A stretch of 64,000 nucleotides of DNA from Longibacter sp051155795 (GTDB lineage Bacteria; Bacteroidota; Rhodothermia; Rhodothermales; Salinibacteraceae). The notes under the pieces were generated by a model. The model was not told where the DNA came from. It did no database searches and saw only the letters and a list, made by a program, of their open reading frames with translations. Positions 43,791 through 52,959 of the stretch are shown piece after piece. The position numbers were made by a program, and so were the translations under genes. The stretch is taken from NCBI RefSeq assembly GCF_051155795.1, contig NZ_DAXETW010000010.1, positions 1 through 64,000 on the forward strand, written 5' to 3'. The first letter of the stretch is position 1; each line of letters opens with the position of its first letter.

Positions 43791-45527
43791 ATGGGAATTT
43801 TAGGCTGGACCGCCGTCTGGGTGGTCATCACATTTTCGATTTACATCGGCATCGCCGTCTGGAGCCGCGTGGCGGATACGAAAGGGTTTTACGTGGCCGG
43901 ACAGGGCGTGCCGGCCGTGGCGAACGGCATGGCGGTCGGCGCCGACTGGATGAGCGCCGCGTCCTTTATTTCGCTCGCCGGCATCGTGTCCTTTCGCGGT
44001 TTCGACGGGTCGGTTTATCTCATGGGATGGACAGGTGGATACGTCCTATTGGCGCTCCTGCTTGCTCCCTACCTTCGGAAGTTCGGTGAGTACACGGTAC
44101 CGGACTTCGTTGCCCGCCGGTATTATTCGAAAACGGCCCGCGTCGTGGCGGCCGTCGCAGCTCTCTTCGTTTCGTTCACGTACGTCGCCGGGCAGATGAA
44201 GGGCGTCGGCGTCGTCTTCAGCCGGTTTCTCGGTGACTTCCTTGCGCCGGTGGCAGACGGGCTCGGCGTCGAAGCGATTACGATCGGGGTCGTCATCGGT
44301 ATGGTGATCGTCGCCCTCTACGCGGTTCTGGGTGGCATGAAAGGGGTAACATGGACGCAGGTTACGCAGTATTGCGTGCTGATCGTCGCGTACATGATTC
44401 CGGCGGTGGCCATTGCCGCGGAGTTGACCGGAAATCCGATCCCGCAGGGTGCCATCGGAGAGGTTGTTCCACGGCTGAACCAGCTCTCCGCCGACCTGGG
44501 CCTCGACATGTACACCGGGCCCTTTAGCAATCTCAGCATGCTGAACGTTTTCTGCATCACCTTCGTCCTCATGGCGGGCACGGCCGGCCTGCCGCACGTG
44601 ATTGTCCGGTTCTACACGGTAAAAACCGTCAAGGACGCACGCTGGTCGGCCGTCTGGGCGATCGTCTTTATCGGCATCCTCTACACGGTCGCTCCCGCGA
44701 TAGCCATGTTCTCCCGCCTGGAAATCCTGCAGTCGTTCAGCGAACTCGGTGCGCAGGGGATGGCACAGCAACTCTCATGGGTCCAGAACTGGACGCAGGC
44801 CGGGCTGATCGAGTCGTCCGGCTGGACGGCAGATACGACCGTTCAGCAGATGCTCGCCGGCATCGACCGCGACATCATCGTGCTCGCAACGCCCGAACTC
44901 GCAGGTCTCTCGGCGTGGGTGGTCGGTCTCGTTGCGGCCGGCGGACTCGCCGCGGCGCTGTCGACGGCCTCCGGCCTCATGATCGTCATTAGCTCGTCGC
45001 TCGCGCACGATATCTACGGTGAGGTCATCAATCCGGACGCCTCGGAGCAGAAGCGCCTGCGCGTCGGCCGTCAGGCAATTTTCGTCGGCGTCATCGTGGC
45101 CGGTCTGGCCGGCATCTACCCGCCCGGCTTCGTGGCCGAAGTGGTCGCATTCGCCTTTGGACTCGCCGCCGCAAGCTTCTTCCCGATTCTCGTCCTGGGG
45201 ATCTTCTGGAAGCGGTGCAATCGTCAGGGGGCCGTTGCGGGCATGATCGCAGGCCTTGCATTCACCTTCGTGATGATCGTGCTGATGCGGATTCACGTGA
45301 TCACCGAAGGCGCGATTGCGGAGCCGATCATCGACTCCTTCTTCGGTATCAATGCGCAGGGCATCGGAATCGTCGGGATGCTTATCAACTTTGCGCTTAC
45401 CATTGGCATCTCGCTGAACACCAAAGCGCCCCCGCAGGAGGTTCAGGACCTGGTCGAACAGGTCCGCTACCCGCGCGAGCTGACGCCCGAAGAGCTGGAG
45501 GAAGCCGTTGCCGAAGCGCGCGCATAA
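43791..45527 (+). CDS. Sodium:solute symporter (SSS family), acetate/carboxylate type
   Basis: A 578-residue transporter with about 13 helices. DTKGFYVAGQGVPAVANGMAVGADWMSAASFI, described as the start of helices 2-3, and GTAGLPHVIVRFYTVKTVKDAR are typical of the ActP/VC_2705-like SSS subgroup. It takes up a small carboxylate with Na+. With the DUF4212 subunit 53 bases upstream and acs in the same group, acetate is the most likely substrate; propionate, pyruvate or lactate are alternatives. The hydrophilic C terminus ends in an acidic helix. Confidence 0.92.
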   Translation: MGILGWTAVWVVITFSIYIGIAVWSRVADTKGFYVAGQGVPAVANGMAVGADWMSAASFISLAGIVSFRGFDGSVYLMGWTGGYVLLALLLAPYLRKFGEYTVPDFVARRYYSKTARVVAAVAALFVSFTYVAGQMKGVGVVFSRFLGDFLAPVADGLGVEAITIGVVIGMVIVALYAVLGGMKGVTWTQVTQYCVLIVAYMIPAVAIAAELTGNPIPQGAIGEVVPRLNQLSADLGLDMYTGPFSNLSMLNVFCITFVLMAGTAGLPHVIVRFYTVKTVKDARWSAVWAIVFIGILYTVAPAIAMFSRLEILQSFSELGAQGMAQQLSWVQNWTQAGLIESSGWTADTTVQQMLAGIDRDIIVLATPELAGLSAWVVGLVAAGGLAAALSTASGLMIVISSSLAHDIYGEVINPDASEQKRLRVGRQAIFVGVIVAGLAGIYPPGFVAEVVAFAFGLAAASFFPILVLGIFWKRCNRQGAVAGMIAGLAFTFVMIVLMRIHVITEGAIAEPIIDSFFGINAQGIGIVGMLINFALTIGISLNTKAPPQEVQDLVEQVRYPRELTPEELEEAVAEARA

Positions 45528-45726
45528 CTTCGAAGCACGATGGTGGAAAAAAGCAGGCGGCGGAGCGACGTCCGGCTGACGGGCCTCGTTACCGCTGCCT
45601 TGCCACTTCTACGCGGGTTCCTCACCTTGATGGCTGACGCCGCCGGCGGTCGTTCGGCTTTCCCCTGAACCGGATGTCGCCGATACGGCCTGCGCTGGTG
45701 CCTTCCGTCCAACTGTCCCTGTGGAA

Positions 45727-47001
45727 ATGAATTCATTCTGGCGATACCTTTCCTTTGCCGTTCTCCTCTTCGTCGCGGCTATCGCGTTCATTGCGTTGCG
45801 GAACTGGGACACGGTGTCCCTCGCATGGGAGAATGCGTCGGCGCTGCAAGAAGGTGGGGCGGAGGCCGAGTCGATCCAGACGCCGGATGACCTGGTCGCC
45901 TATCTCGGACGACATCCGGAAAAGGCCTCGTTTGCCGTGGTGCGTCCGTCCGGCGAAGTGATCGACACGGTTCGGGCAACCACGAAGCGGTCGTTGCACC
46001 GTCTCCCGGCGACCGCCCTCCTCGCAGGTGCCTCGCAGGCGATCGCACAGGGCACATACCAGGCGGGCGAGCGGATCGCGCTTGCGGACATCGGTCGCTT
46101 CGCCCTGCCTGGACTGACGGCGGCGGGTCACGAAAGAATGGTCGACTCCCTGACCACGTCTGGACTGATCCGCGACGATTCGCTCGCCCTGAAGGACGTG
46201 CTCCTGAGCGTACACACGTTCGAGAATCTCGCCGCTGCCGACTGGCTGATGATGCGCCTCAGTGAAGAGAGGCTCGCGGCCCTGCCGGAGCAGCTGGGCC
46301 TGATGTCGAGTACGCCGCCTTTCCCGTACGGTACGACCTACCTGAGCTGGATGAAGGATGCGGAACGGCGAGACGCAGGAGAGGCTGTCCCGCCTTTCCT
46401 GGGAGACGACGCCTCCGGCTTTCGCCGGCAGGTCTATGAACGCTCGCGCCAGCTGGCACGGGACGATAGCATGCGGTCGGCGGTGACGTCCGCACTTTCC
46501 ACGCGCGGGACGGATCTGAGCGTCCGCCGGCAGCGGGCATACGCGCTCGCGGCATTGCCGAAAGGCACCGCCCTGGATTATGCCCGGCTGATGGCATCCA
46601 TCCGGACGGGGAAAGACGCCGGCTGGGAGCGTATGCGATCGATTCTGGAGACGCCGGTGGCCAGAAGCCCGGCCGACACACTGCTTGCCGGCCGCACTCT
46701 CCAGGATACGTCCGGTGCGGTCAAGGCGGCATCCATGCAGCCATCCCCGCGCTTCGTCGCGAATGTGGCCGGTGCCCACCCAGGGATTCTGACGCTCGCC
46801 GGCTACGTGCGAACCGACGGGGATGCGTCTCCGCGGGTTGTCGTGCTGATGATGCACGATCTGCCTATGGCCGTTTTTTACCAGCTTGCCCAGACCGGGA
46901 TCGACAAGGGCCTATTTCTCGAATTGCTGATGGACGCCGAAGCAACGGAACGGCTTGCCGGCGCCCTGCGTGGGACCGCTGGCCGCGCGGCGGCACTCTG
47001 A
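45727..47001 (+). CDS. Class A beta-lactamase-fold protein lacking active-site residues
   Basis: From ATG 45727 the protein has 424 residues; a GTG lies two codons upstream. One membrane anchor (LSFAVLLFVAAIAFIAL) is followed by a domain resembling secreted class A beta-lactamase/serine hydrolases of this lineage: DDLVAYLGRHP, ALLAGASQAIAQGTY, ILTLAGYVR and RVVVLMMHDLP. The SxxK motif is replaced by RLPA (residues 92-95), SDN by FEN (165-167), and the KTG strand by VAGAHPG. All three catalytic elements are therefore missing. A binding or regulatory role outside the cytoplasmic membrane is more likely than hydrolysis. It converges on the penicillin acylase-like gene with 18 bases between stops. 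Confidence 0.7.
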   Translation: MNSFWRYLSFAVLLFVAAIAFIALRNWDTVSLAWENASALQEGGAEAESIQTPDDLVAYLGRHPEKASFAVVRPSGEVIDTVRATTKRSLHRLPATALLAGASQAIAQGTYQAGERIALADIGRFALPGLTAAGHERMVDSLTTSGLIRDDSLALKDVLLSVHTFENLAAADWLMMRLSEERLAALPEQLGLMSSTPPFPYGTTYLSWMKDAERRDAGEAVPPFLGDDASGFRRQVYERSRQLARDDSMRSAVTSALSTRGTDLSVRRQRAYALAALPKGTALDYARLMASIRTGKDAGWERMRSILETPVARSPADTLLAGRTLQDTSGAVKAASMQPSPRFVANVAGAHPGILTLAGYVRTDGDASPRVVVLMMHDLPMAVFYQLAQTGIDKGLFLELLMDAEATERLAGALRGTAGRAAAL

Positions 47002-47019
47002 CCCGATGTCCGGACGGAG

Positions 47020-49245
47020 TCACTCCGGGGTATTTGCGGGGATTAGCCGGGTCATCCGCGGTCCGTCGTCGCCGGCCTCTCGGGAGGTATCGTTCGACGG
47101 TTCGGGCATGAGGGGAATCATCGGCGCCACGTCGCGTCGGAGGAATGGACGCGAGAAGAATTCGTCGACGTCGAAGGTGTGCCGCCGCACGATAAGGTGG
47201 TCGCGGCGAGCGTTGGTCCAGGCCGTCCAGGCGGTCGGGGACGGCGCTGGCCGCGTCGGGTCGAGAATCGATGGTCCGCCCGAGGGGGTGGATGGATGCC
47301 CCGATGCCGGCACCTCAATTGGCGCATACCGGGTGGATGCCAGCGTCGAGAGGTCGCGGTCGATCAGGCTGTCTGCTGCCCACACGGGGAAGTAGCGGAC
47401 GTCCGACGCAACCCGTTCCCAGCGCCACTGCCGTAGGTCTGGGCCGTGCGACGCGGTCAACCGGGCGACGGCTCGACGAAACGCTCGGCGCTGGCGGTGG
47501 GCGGCAAAGTAGGAGGTATCGGCCGTGACAGAGTCGGGGGCAAGGCGGAGGCCGTCGTCCGGAATGCGGTGAACGTATGGAAGCCGCCCGATCTCGCGGG
47601 CGTATTCGTCCATCCACACGTCGAAGACCGAGGCGCCGATGCTGGACCGTTCGTAGTTGGCATCCCAGTTACGCAGGTAGGTCCGCGCTTCAAGGAGTCG
47701 CGGCGTGTTTGGTTCAAGGTCTCTCAGGTTCGGCAGGGCGGCGCGCAGCACCCGTCCGGCCCAGGCGCTGGTGTCACTGCCGGTCTCCGTCATAGCCGTT
47801 CGATCATGGCGTGCTGTCACCGTCTCTGCAACGCCATGTGCCCACGCGTCGCGCCCGACGATCTGCAGCGACGTGTCCTGCCGCGTGTGCTGAAGCGAAA
47901 CGGGCGGTGACCCGATCAGCGACACGTCCCCGTTCGGCGCAACCCGGAGCCCGGCGGATGCGTGCAGGCCAAACGTGACATCCGCCGACGTCCTGATACG
48001 ACGCCAGGCCTCCACGTCGGTGGTTGCCTCCAGACCGGCCCATGTAAGCACCCACGCCGAGTCCACCGGAATCGAATCCGCGGGGATGGAGTCGGGCGAA
48101 ACGGTGTCCGCGCGCAGGGCCTCCGCGACGATCCGGTCGCCGCCGGAACGCCTGGTGGTGTCCGGATCCCGAATGGCAGCGGCCCGGGCGGAGGGCAGGG
48201 GGCGCCGTGCTGTGTCCCGCGATGTGGAGTCCCATTGTCCCGGCCCGATGGGAAGGGCCAGCGTCGTCGGATCAGGCCGGACGCGGGGAATGCGGATCAG
48301 ATGTTCGTCCGCGTTGCGAGGCGTGAGCCGTTCGAAGTCTACCCGGTAGGGGAGGGAATCTGTTGCTACGCGCTGCAACGTGGGGCGATGGCCCGGCAGC
48401 AGGCTCCACGCCGCCCCATTGGCGCCGGCGCTGCGATAGGTGCCCACGGGCACGAACGGCGTCCCCGGAAGGCTTCCGCCCGACAGTCGACCGCCCCCGA
48501 CCACATCGATGACAACGTCCTGAAGCAGTGGGCGGGCAGCACCTCCGGTCACCATGCGCGTCATGAGCGTGGTGGAGGAGTCCCGGCGGGCCCAGGCAAT
48601 GCTACGCTCCAGGCCGTGAATGTGTAGAAAGCGGCGGAGAAGGACATCGTCCGCCCGGAAGCGAGTGAGCACGGAGTCCTGCCGAGCAGTGGTGGATAGC
48701 GGCTCCGACGCGAGCCACGAGAAAAGGCGTTCGACCGCGAGCGTATGCCAGGGCTCCCACGGATCCGGTTGCAGGTCGAGGACGATCAGCGGCTCCCGAT
48801 TGGACGCGGGGGGCGTCGAGAGGGCGGCGTTCACCCCGTCGGTGTAGGCCTGCAGTCGCGCCTGGATGGAGTCAGGCAGGCCGTCGACGACGCGTCGCGC
48901 GTCAGCAGGAATGCCGAGCCGGTGCACGTGTCGGTCGAGAGGGACGCTGTCGGTGCCGAACCACGTCGAGAGGTGACCGCGTGCCGTTTGGCGCCAGAGA
49001 AGCAGGGTCCAGGTTCGACGGATGCCGTGGATGTAACCGAGGAGAAAGTCCTCATCGGCGGCGGACTCGATGGAGGCAGAAACGACCCCCGAACGGTGCC
49101 AGGTGACGGAGGCCGGACCGGAAAGGCCCGTCACGGTGTGCTGCTTCGGTGCGATATCCGGCGAGGAGGACACAGACCACAGCAGCGCCACGCTCACGAA
49201 AAGCAGGACGGCGACGCCGATGGGGAGGAGGGTCGGTCGGTCCAC
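47020..49245 (-). CDS. Penicillin acylase-family protein with the nucleophile serine replaced
   Basis: A 741-residue protein with an N-terminal anchor (IGVAVLLFVSVALLWSV). The alpha-chain pattern is clear: DEDFLLGYIHGIRRTWTLLLWRQTARGHL, described at residues 64-92, then LDRHVHRLGI. The beta chain of active members begins with Ser-Asn after an autocleaved Gly; here the site reads GANGAAW, with Ala275 in place of Ser. Autoprocessing and hydrolysis would both be impossible. The late conserved segment RNWDANYERSSIGASVFDVW is kept. A long insertion (residues ~345-400) is rich in Asp, Ser and Pro. Substrate, if any, is unknown. Confidence 0.72.
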   Translation of the reverse strand: MDRPTLLPIGVAVLLFVSVALLWSVSSSPDIAPKQHTVTGLSGPASVTWHRSGVVSASIESAADEDFLLGYIHGIRRTWTLLLWRQTARGHLSTWFGTDSVPLDRHVHRLGIPADARRVVDGLPDSIQARLQAYTDGVNAALSTPPASNREPLIVLDLQPDPWEPWHTLAVERLFSWLASEPLSTTARQDSVLTRFRADDVLLRRFLHIHGLERSIAWARRDSSTTLMTRMVTGGAARPLLQDVVIDVVGGGRLSGGSLPGTPFVPVGTYRSAGANGAAWSLLPGHRPTLQRVATDSLPYRVDFERLTPRNADEHLIRIPRVRPDPTTLALPIGPGQWDSTSRDTARRPLPSARAAAIRDPDTTRRSGGDRIVAEALRADTVSPDSIPADSIPVDSAWVLTWAGLEATTDVEAWRRIRTSADVTFGLHASAGLRVAPNGDVSLIGSPPVSLQHTRQDTSLQIVGRDAWAHGVAETVTARHDRTAMTETGSDTSAWAGRVLRAALPNLRDLEPNTPRLLEARTYLRNWDANYERSSIGASVFDVWMDEYAREIGRLPYVHRIPDDGLRLAPDSVTADTSYFAAHRQRRAFRRAVARLTASHGPDLRQWRWERVASDVRYFPVWAADSLIDRDLSTLASTRYAPIEVPASGHPSTPSGGPSILDPTRPAPSPTAWTAWTNARRDHLIVRRHTFDVDEFFSRPFLRRDVAPMIPLMPEPSNDTSREAGDDGPRMTRLIPANTPE

Positions 49246-49305
49246 GGAGGGAGGGTCGTGCGGGCGAGGCAGGGAGCAGGTACAGGGCGAGAGGGCTTTC
49301 CGTCG

Positions 49306-51030
49306 CTACGCCGGGCGCCGGCTCTGAAGCCAGGCATCGAATTGGTCGAGCGTTTTCGCGTTCAGGCAGTGCTCCGCCGTGAGCCATCCCTTCCGCGCGA
49401 CTTCCACACCCCAGCGGACGTTTTCAAGCTCTGCCATGGCGTGCGCATCCGGATTGATGGAGATAAGGACGCCGCGGTCGATCGCGGATCGGATGTAGCG
49501 CCAGTCGATATCGAGCCGGTACGGGTTGGCGTTCAACTCGATGGCGACGTTGTGCTTCGCGCAGGCGTCGATGACGCGATCGTGGTCGATCTTGTAGCCT
49601 TCACGGACCAGGAGGAGGCGTCCTGTCGGGTGTCCAAGGATCGTGGTATACGGGTTTTCGACGGCGGTGATGATCCGGCTCGTGGCTTCTTCAACCGCCA
49701 TATTGAACCCGGAATGAACGCTCGCCACGACGAAGTCGAACGAGGCTAGAACGTCGTCCTCGTAGTCGAGTGACCCGTCCGCGAGGATGTCGCTTTCCAC
49801 GCCGGAGAAAATGCGGAAGTCCGAGCCCTTGTCCGACGCGAAGCTCTCGTTCATAGACGCGATCTCGGACTGCTGGCGTCGTACTTCGTCCGGTTTCATA
49901 CCGCTTGCGACCTGCAGCGACTGGCTGTGATCGCAGATCCCGAAATACGACAGGCCCATCGAGCGGGCTTTCTCCGCCATCTGCTGGAGCGAGTGGGATC
50001 CGTCGCTATAGGTGGAATGGTTGTGGACGGTTCCGTTCAGGTCCCCGACCGTGATGAGATTTGGTAGCCGTCCGTCACGGGCTGCTGCCCATTCGCCCTG
50101 ACCTTCGCGGAGTTCGGGCGGAATGACGGGCGTCCCGGCCGTCTTGAACACATCGGTTTCCTCTGCGCACGGGTTCGGCTTCCCATGTTCATCGAGGAAA
50201 GCCTGGACGTGGTCCTCATTTCCCGTGGTGCGCCACAGCGTCGACCCGAATGCGTCCGGCGTACAGACGAAGAGTCGGAGTGTGAGACCGTTCGCCAGCG
50301 GGGACTCGACGACGGCATCGGCAAGGTCAGATGAGGACTGTACGGTCACTTCATCCGGATCGAATGGCGCCGAATCATCGGCTCCGAGGAGAATCCGGGC
50401 GACGTGATCCGTCCCGTGCTCGGTCGACACCAGCATGTCGATGGTGGAAACGGTCTCCAGCTTCCGGCGAAGGTCGCCGGTGAACACGATCCGATCAACG
50501 TCGCCAGTGCCAGACAGGATGTCGTGAGCCTCTCGTGCAGTACGGAGTGCATCCGCGTACCGCTGGCGCTGGCTGTAGGCGCGAAGGAGCGCCACATTCT
50601 CGATGATGTTTTCCTGCGTTTTCTTTCCGAAGCCGCTGAGGGATCGGACGCGGTCACCGCGAGCGGCGTCGTCGAGTTCGTCAAGAGCGGTGATGCCGAG
50701 TTCCTGCCAGAGGGCACGAACCTTCTTTGTGCCGAGACCCTTAACCTTGAGAACGTCGAGGAGACCGGTCGGGACGGCACTCAGCAGTTCGTCGCGAAGG
50801 TCGAAGGAGCCGCGCTGCGTGAGTTCCTCGATCTGTTGGGAGAGTCCGTCCCCGACGCCGTCGACGGAGGTCAGCTGGTTTGATTCGAGGAGATCCGTGA
50901 CCGACGCGTCGAGCCCGCGGATGGTGCGCGCGGCGCGTCCGAACGCATTCGCGCGATACGGATTGCCGCCGGTGAGCTCGATGAGGTCTCCCGTCTCACG
51001 AAGGGCGCTGGCGATCTCCTTGTTGGTCAT
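49306..51030 (-). CDS. polX: DNA polymerase/3'-5' exonuclease PolX
   Basis: From ATG 51030 the protein has 574 residues. Residues ~1-150 contain helix-hairpin-helix motifs (GVGDGLSQQIEEL, VKGLGTKKVRALW, LSGFGKKTQENI). Residues ~175-310 form the polymerase domain. Residues ~335-570 form a PHP nuclease with HNHSTYSDGSH, ICDHSQS, GVESDIL, VASVHSG, LGHPTGR and INPDAHA, all metal ligands intact. In the polymerase palm the usual DxD reads TID (196-198), so one catalytic Asp is missing. The protein may act mainly as an exonuclease in base-excision or end repair. The gene is leftward, divergent from the Ctp protease. Confidence 0.9.
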   Translation of the reverse strand: MTNKEIASALRETGDLIELTGGNPYRANAFGRAARTIRGLDASVTDLLESNQLTSVDGVGDGLSQQIEELTQRGSFDLRDELLSAVPTGLLDVLKVKGLGTKKVRALWQELGITALDELDDAARGDRVRSLSGFGKKTQENIIENVALLRAYSQRQRYADALRTAREAHDILSGTGDVDRIVFTGDLRRKLETVSTIDMLVSTEHGTDHVARILLGADDSAPFDPDEVTVQSSSDLADAVVESPLANGLTLRLFVCTPDAFGSTLWRTTGNEDHVQAFLDEHGKPNPCAEETDVFKTAGTPVIPPELREGQGEWAAARDGRLPNLITVGDLNGTVHNHSTYSDGSHSLQQMAEKARSMGLSYFGICDHSQSLQVASGMKPDEVRRQQSEIASMNESFASDKGSDFRIFSGVESDILADGSLDYEDDVLASFDFVVASVHSGFNMAVEEATSRIITAVENPYTTILGHPTGRLLLVREGYKIDHDRVIDACAKHNVAIELNANPYRLDIDWRYIRSAIDRGVLISINPDAHAMAELENVRWGVEVARKGWLTAEHCLNAKTLDQFDAWLQSRRPA

Positions 51031-51183
51031 GCGGTCAGAGCGTGTGTGTGGCGAAGATGATGAGCGAGGAACGGGGCATGTATCCGTCGCAATGGCGGTC
51101 ATGCGAGCAATTGTTCGCGGCGTACAACGGTTCCCCTTCATCGGCCGGTCGCCGTGGCGGTCCACGTTACGATCGGCCCGAGG

Positions 51184-51214
51184 GGTCGGATCTAACCCGA
51201 GCGGTCGGATCTAA
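51184..51214. repeat. 12-bp direct repeat (GGTCGGATCTAA) between polX and ctp
   Basis: Identical copies at 51184-51195 and 51203-51214, 19 bases apart start to start. They lie in the 264-base divergent gap, about 80 bases upstream of the protease start. A regulator site is possible; no factor can be named. Confidence 0.6.
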
Positions 51215-51294
51215 AGGGCCCGCGGTTGGGTTACGCAACCAGACCGTGCCGAAGCCTCTCGGCTGCCATCTATTCCTCCTTTTCTATCCTGCGA

Positions 51295-52959
51295 ATGCAG
51301 CGCACCGTTCTTCTCGGGCTCGCAAGTCTCGTTCTTCTCAGCGGCGGAATCCTCGGGGGGATCTGGCTGAGCCAGGCGAAAATCGCCCGGCAAACACCCG
51401 ATGAATACCGCCTCGTGGAGGAAGCCGTTCAAGCGGCGGAAACGGCCTACGTCGACTCCGTATCGCGAGACCGATTGTCGGAGTATGCCATCGAAGGCTT
51501 TCTCGGTTCGCTCGATCCCCATTCCGTGTACATCGATGCGGATCGGATGCAGGCGGTTCGCGAGCAGTTCAACGCCTCGTTCGAAGGGATTGGCGTCACA
51601 TACGAATTGATCGACGGTCCCGCAGAGCGGGACACCATCGGCGTTCTGTCTGTCCTGCCCGAGGGACCCAGCGAGGAGGCAGGCGTCTGGGCCGGGGATC
51701 GAATCGTGGCCATCGACGGGGCCTCCGCGGTTGGTTTAAACCACGAGGAGATCCAGGATCGGCTGAAGGGGCCCGAAGGGTCAACCGTGAAGGTGACGCT
51801 CCGCCGTCCGGGACGCGGCGAACCGGTGCAGGTGTTGATTACGCGCGACGACGTGCCGATCGCAACGCTTGACGCGGCTTACATGCTGGACGGGATGACC
51901 GGCTACATCAAGATCAACCGGTTTGCGCAGACGACGTATCGGGAGTTTTCAAATGCGCTACGTATCCTCGACGACCGCGGCATGAATCGGCTCGTTCTTG
52001 ATCTAAGGGGAAATGCCGGAGGGTACATGCAGATGGCCGAACGGGTGGCCGACGAGTTTCTGAAGGAAGGCCAAGTCATCGTCTCTGCCCGCAGCCGCCA
52101 CCAGGAGTACACGCAGACGGCCCGGGCAAGCGGAGGCGGGGCGTTCGAGGATCGTCCGCTTACCGTGCTCGTGGATGAGCACTCCGCCTCCGCCAGCGAA
52201 ATCGTAGCCGGTGCGCTTCAGGATCACGACCGTGCCCTCATTATCGGCAGGAGAACCTTCGGCAAAGGCCTTGTACAGCGCGAGTTTCAATTGAGCGACG
52301 GAAGCGGCCTTCGCGTGACGATCGCTCGCTTTTACACGCCGACCGGCCGTCTGATTCAGACGGATTATGCGGATGGACGTCGGGATTATTATGCACAGAA
52401 AGCACGTCGTCTCGACCGCGACACGGTGCGGACCCGCCAGGCGCTCGTCGCTTCGACGCCGGACTCGCTCCAGTACCGGACGGATGCGGGTCGTATTGTG
52501 CTTGGTGGGGGCGGCATCGTGCCCGATCATATCGTACCCCCCGATACGGCGCTGCATCCGTTCATTGGTGATGTCATGCGGTTGGGGGTGCTGAGAGACT
52601 TCGCCCGTGCCTGGGTCGACGAGCGCTCGATCGAGTTGCGAGACGAATGGAAGGGGGACCCGGACGGGTTCGCCTCCAGCTATCGCGTTCCGGGCACCGC
52701 ATTCCCTGCGCTGGTTCAGTTTGCGCGGAGTCGTGGAATCCAGGCATCCGTTGCGTCGGCGGGGGATGCCGACGGGGATGGCGTGAATCCAGCCGTGGAG
52801 CGATATGCGGAATCCCTGTTGAAGAGCTATGCCGGGCGCCGCCTCTTTGGCACCGAGATGTGGGTGCGCGTCCGCAACCAACTTGATCCGGTTGTGGAGG
52901 AGGCACGCCGGTCGTGGGGCGATGCGGAATTGCTGGCTGCCCGGTATCCCGTGCGGTGA
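51295..52959 (+). CDS. C-terminal processing peptidase (S41 family)
   Basis: From ATG 51295 the protein has 554 residues. An N-terminal membrane anchor (LLGLASLVLLSGGILGGIWL) is followed by a helical domain, a PDZ domain (GIGVTYEL..., AGVWAGDRIVAIDG) and the tail-specific protease core. The catalytic Ser is in DEHSASASEIVAGAL and the Lys in RRTFGKGLVQ, with RGNAGGYMQMA before them. It cleaves periplasmic proteins near their C termini. The upstream in-frame extension to 51226 would displace the anchor and is rejected. C-terminal ~150 residues form the usual extra domain of Bacteroidota members. Confidence 0.92.
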   Translation: MQRTVLLGLASLVLLSGGILGGIWLSQAKIARQTPDEYRLVEEAVQAAETAYVDSVSRDRLSEYAIEGFLGSLDPHSVYIDADRMQAVREQFNASFEGIGVTYELIDGPAERDTIGVLSVLPEGPSEEAGVWAGDRIVAIDGASAVGLNHEEIQDRLKGPEGSTVKVTLRRPGRGEPVQVLITRDDVPIATLDAAYMLDGMTGYIKINRFAQTTYREFSNALRILDDRGMNRLVLDLRGNAGGYMQMAERVADEFLKEGQVIVSARSRHQEYTQTARASGGGAFEDRPLTVLVDEHSASASEIVAGALQDHDRALIIGRRTFGKGLVQREFQLSDGSGLRVTIARFYTPTGRLIQTDYADGRRDYYAQKARRLDRDTVRTRQALVASTPDSLQYRTDAGRIVLGGGGIVPDHIVPPDTALHPFIGDVMRLGVLRDFARAWVDERSIELRDEWKGDPDGFASSYRVPGTAFPALVQFARSRGIQASVASAGDADGDGVNPAVERYAESLLKSYAGRRLFGTEMWVRVRNQLDPVVEEARRSWGDAELLAARYPVR

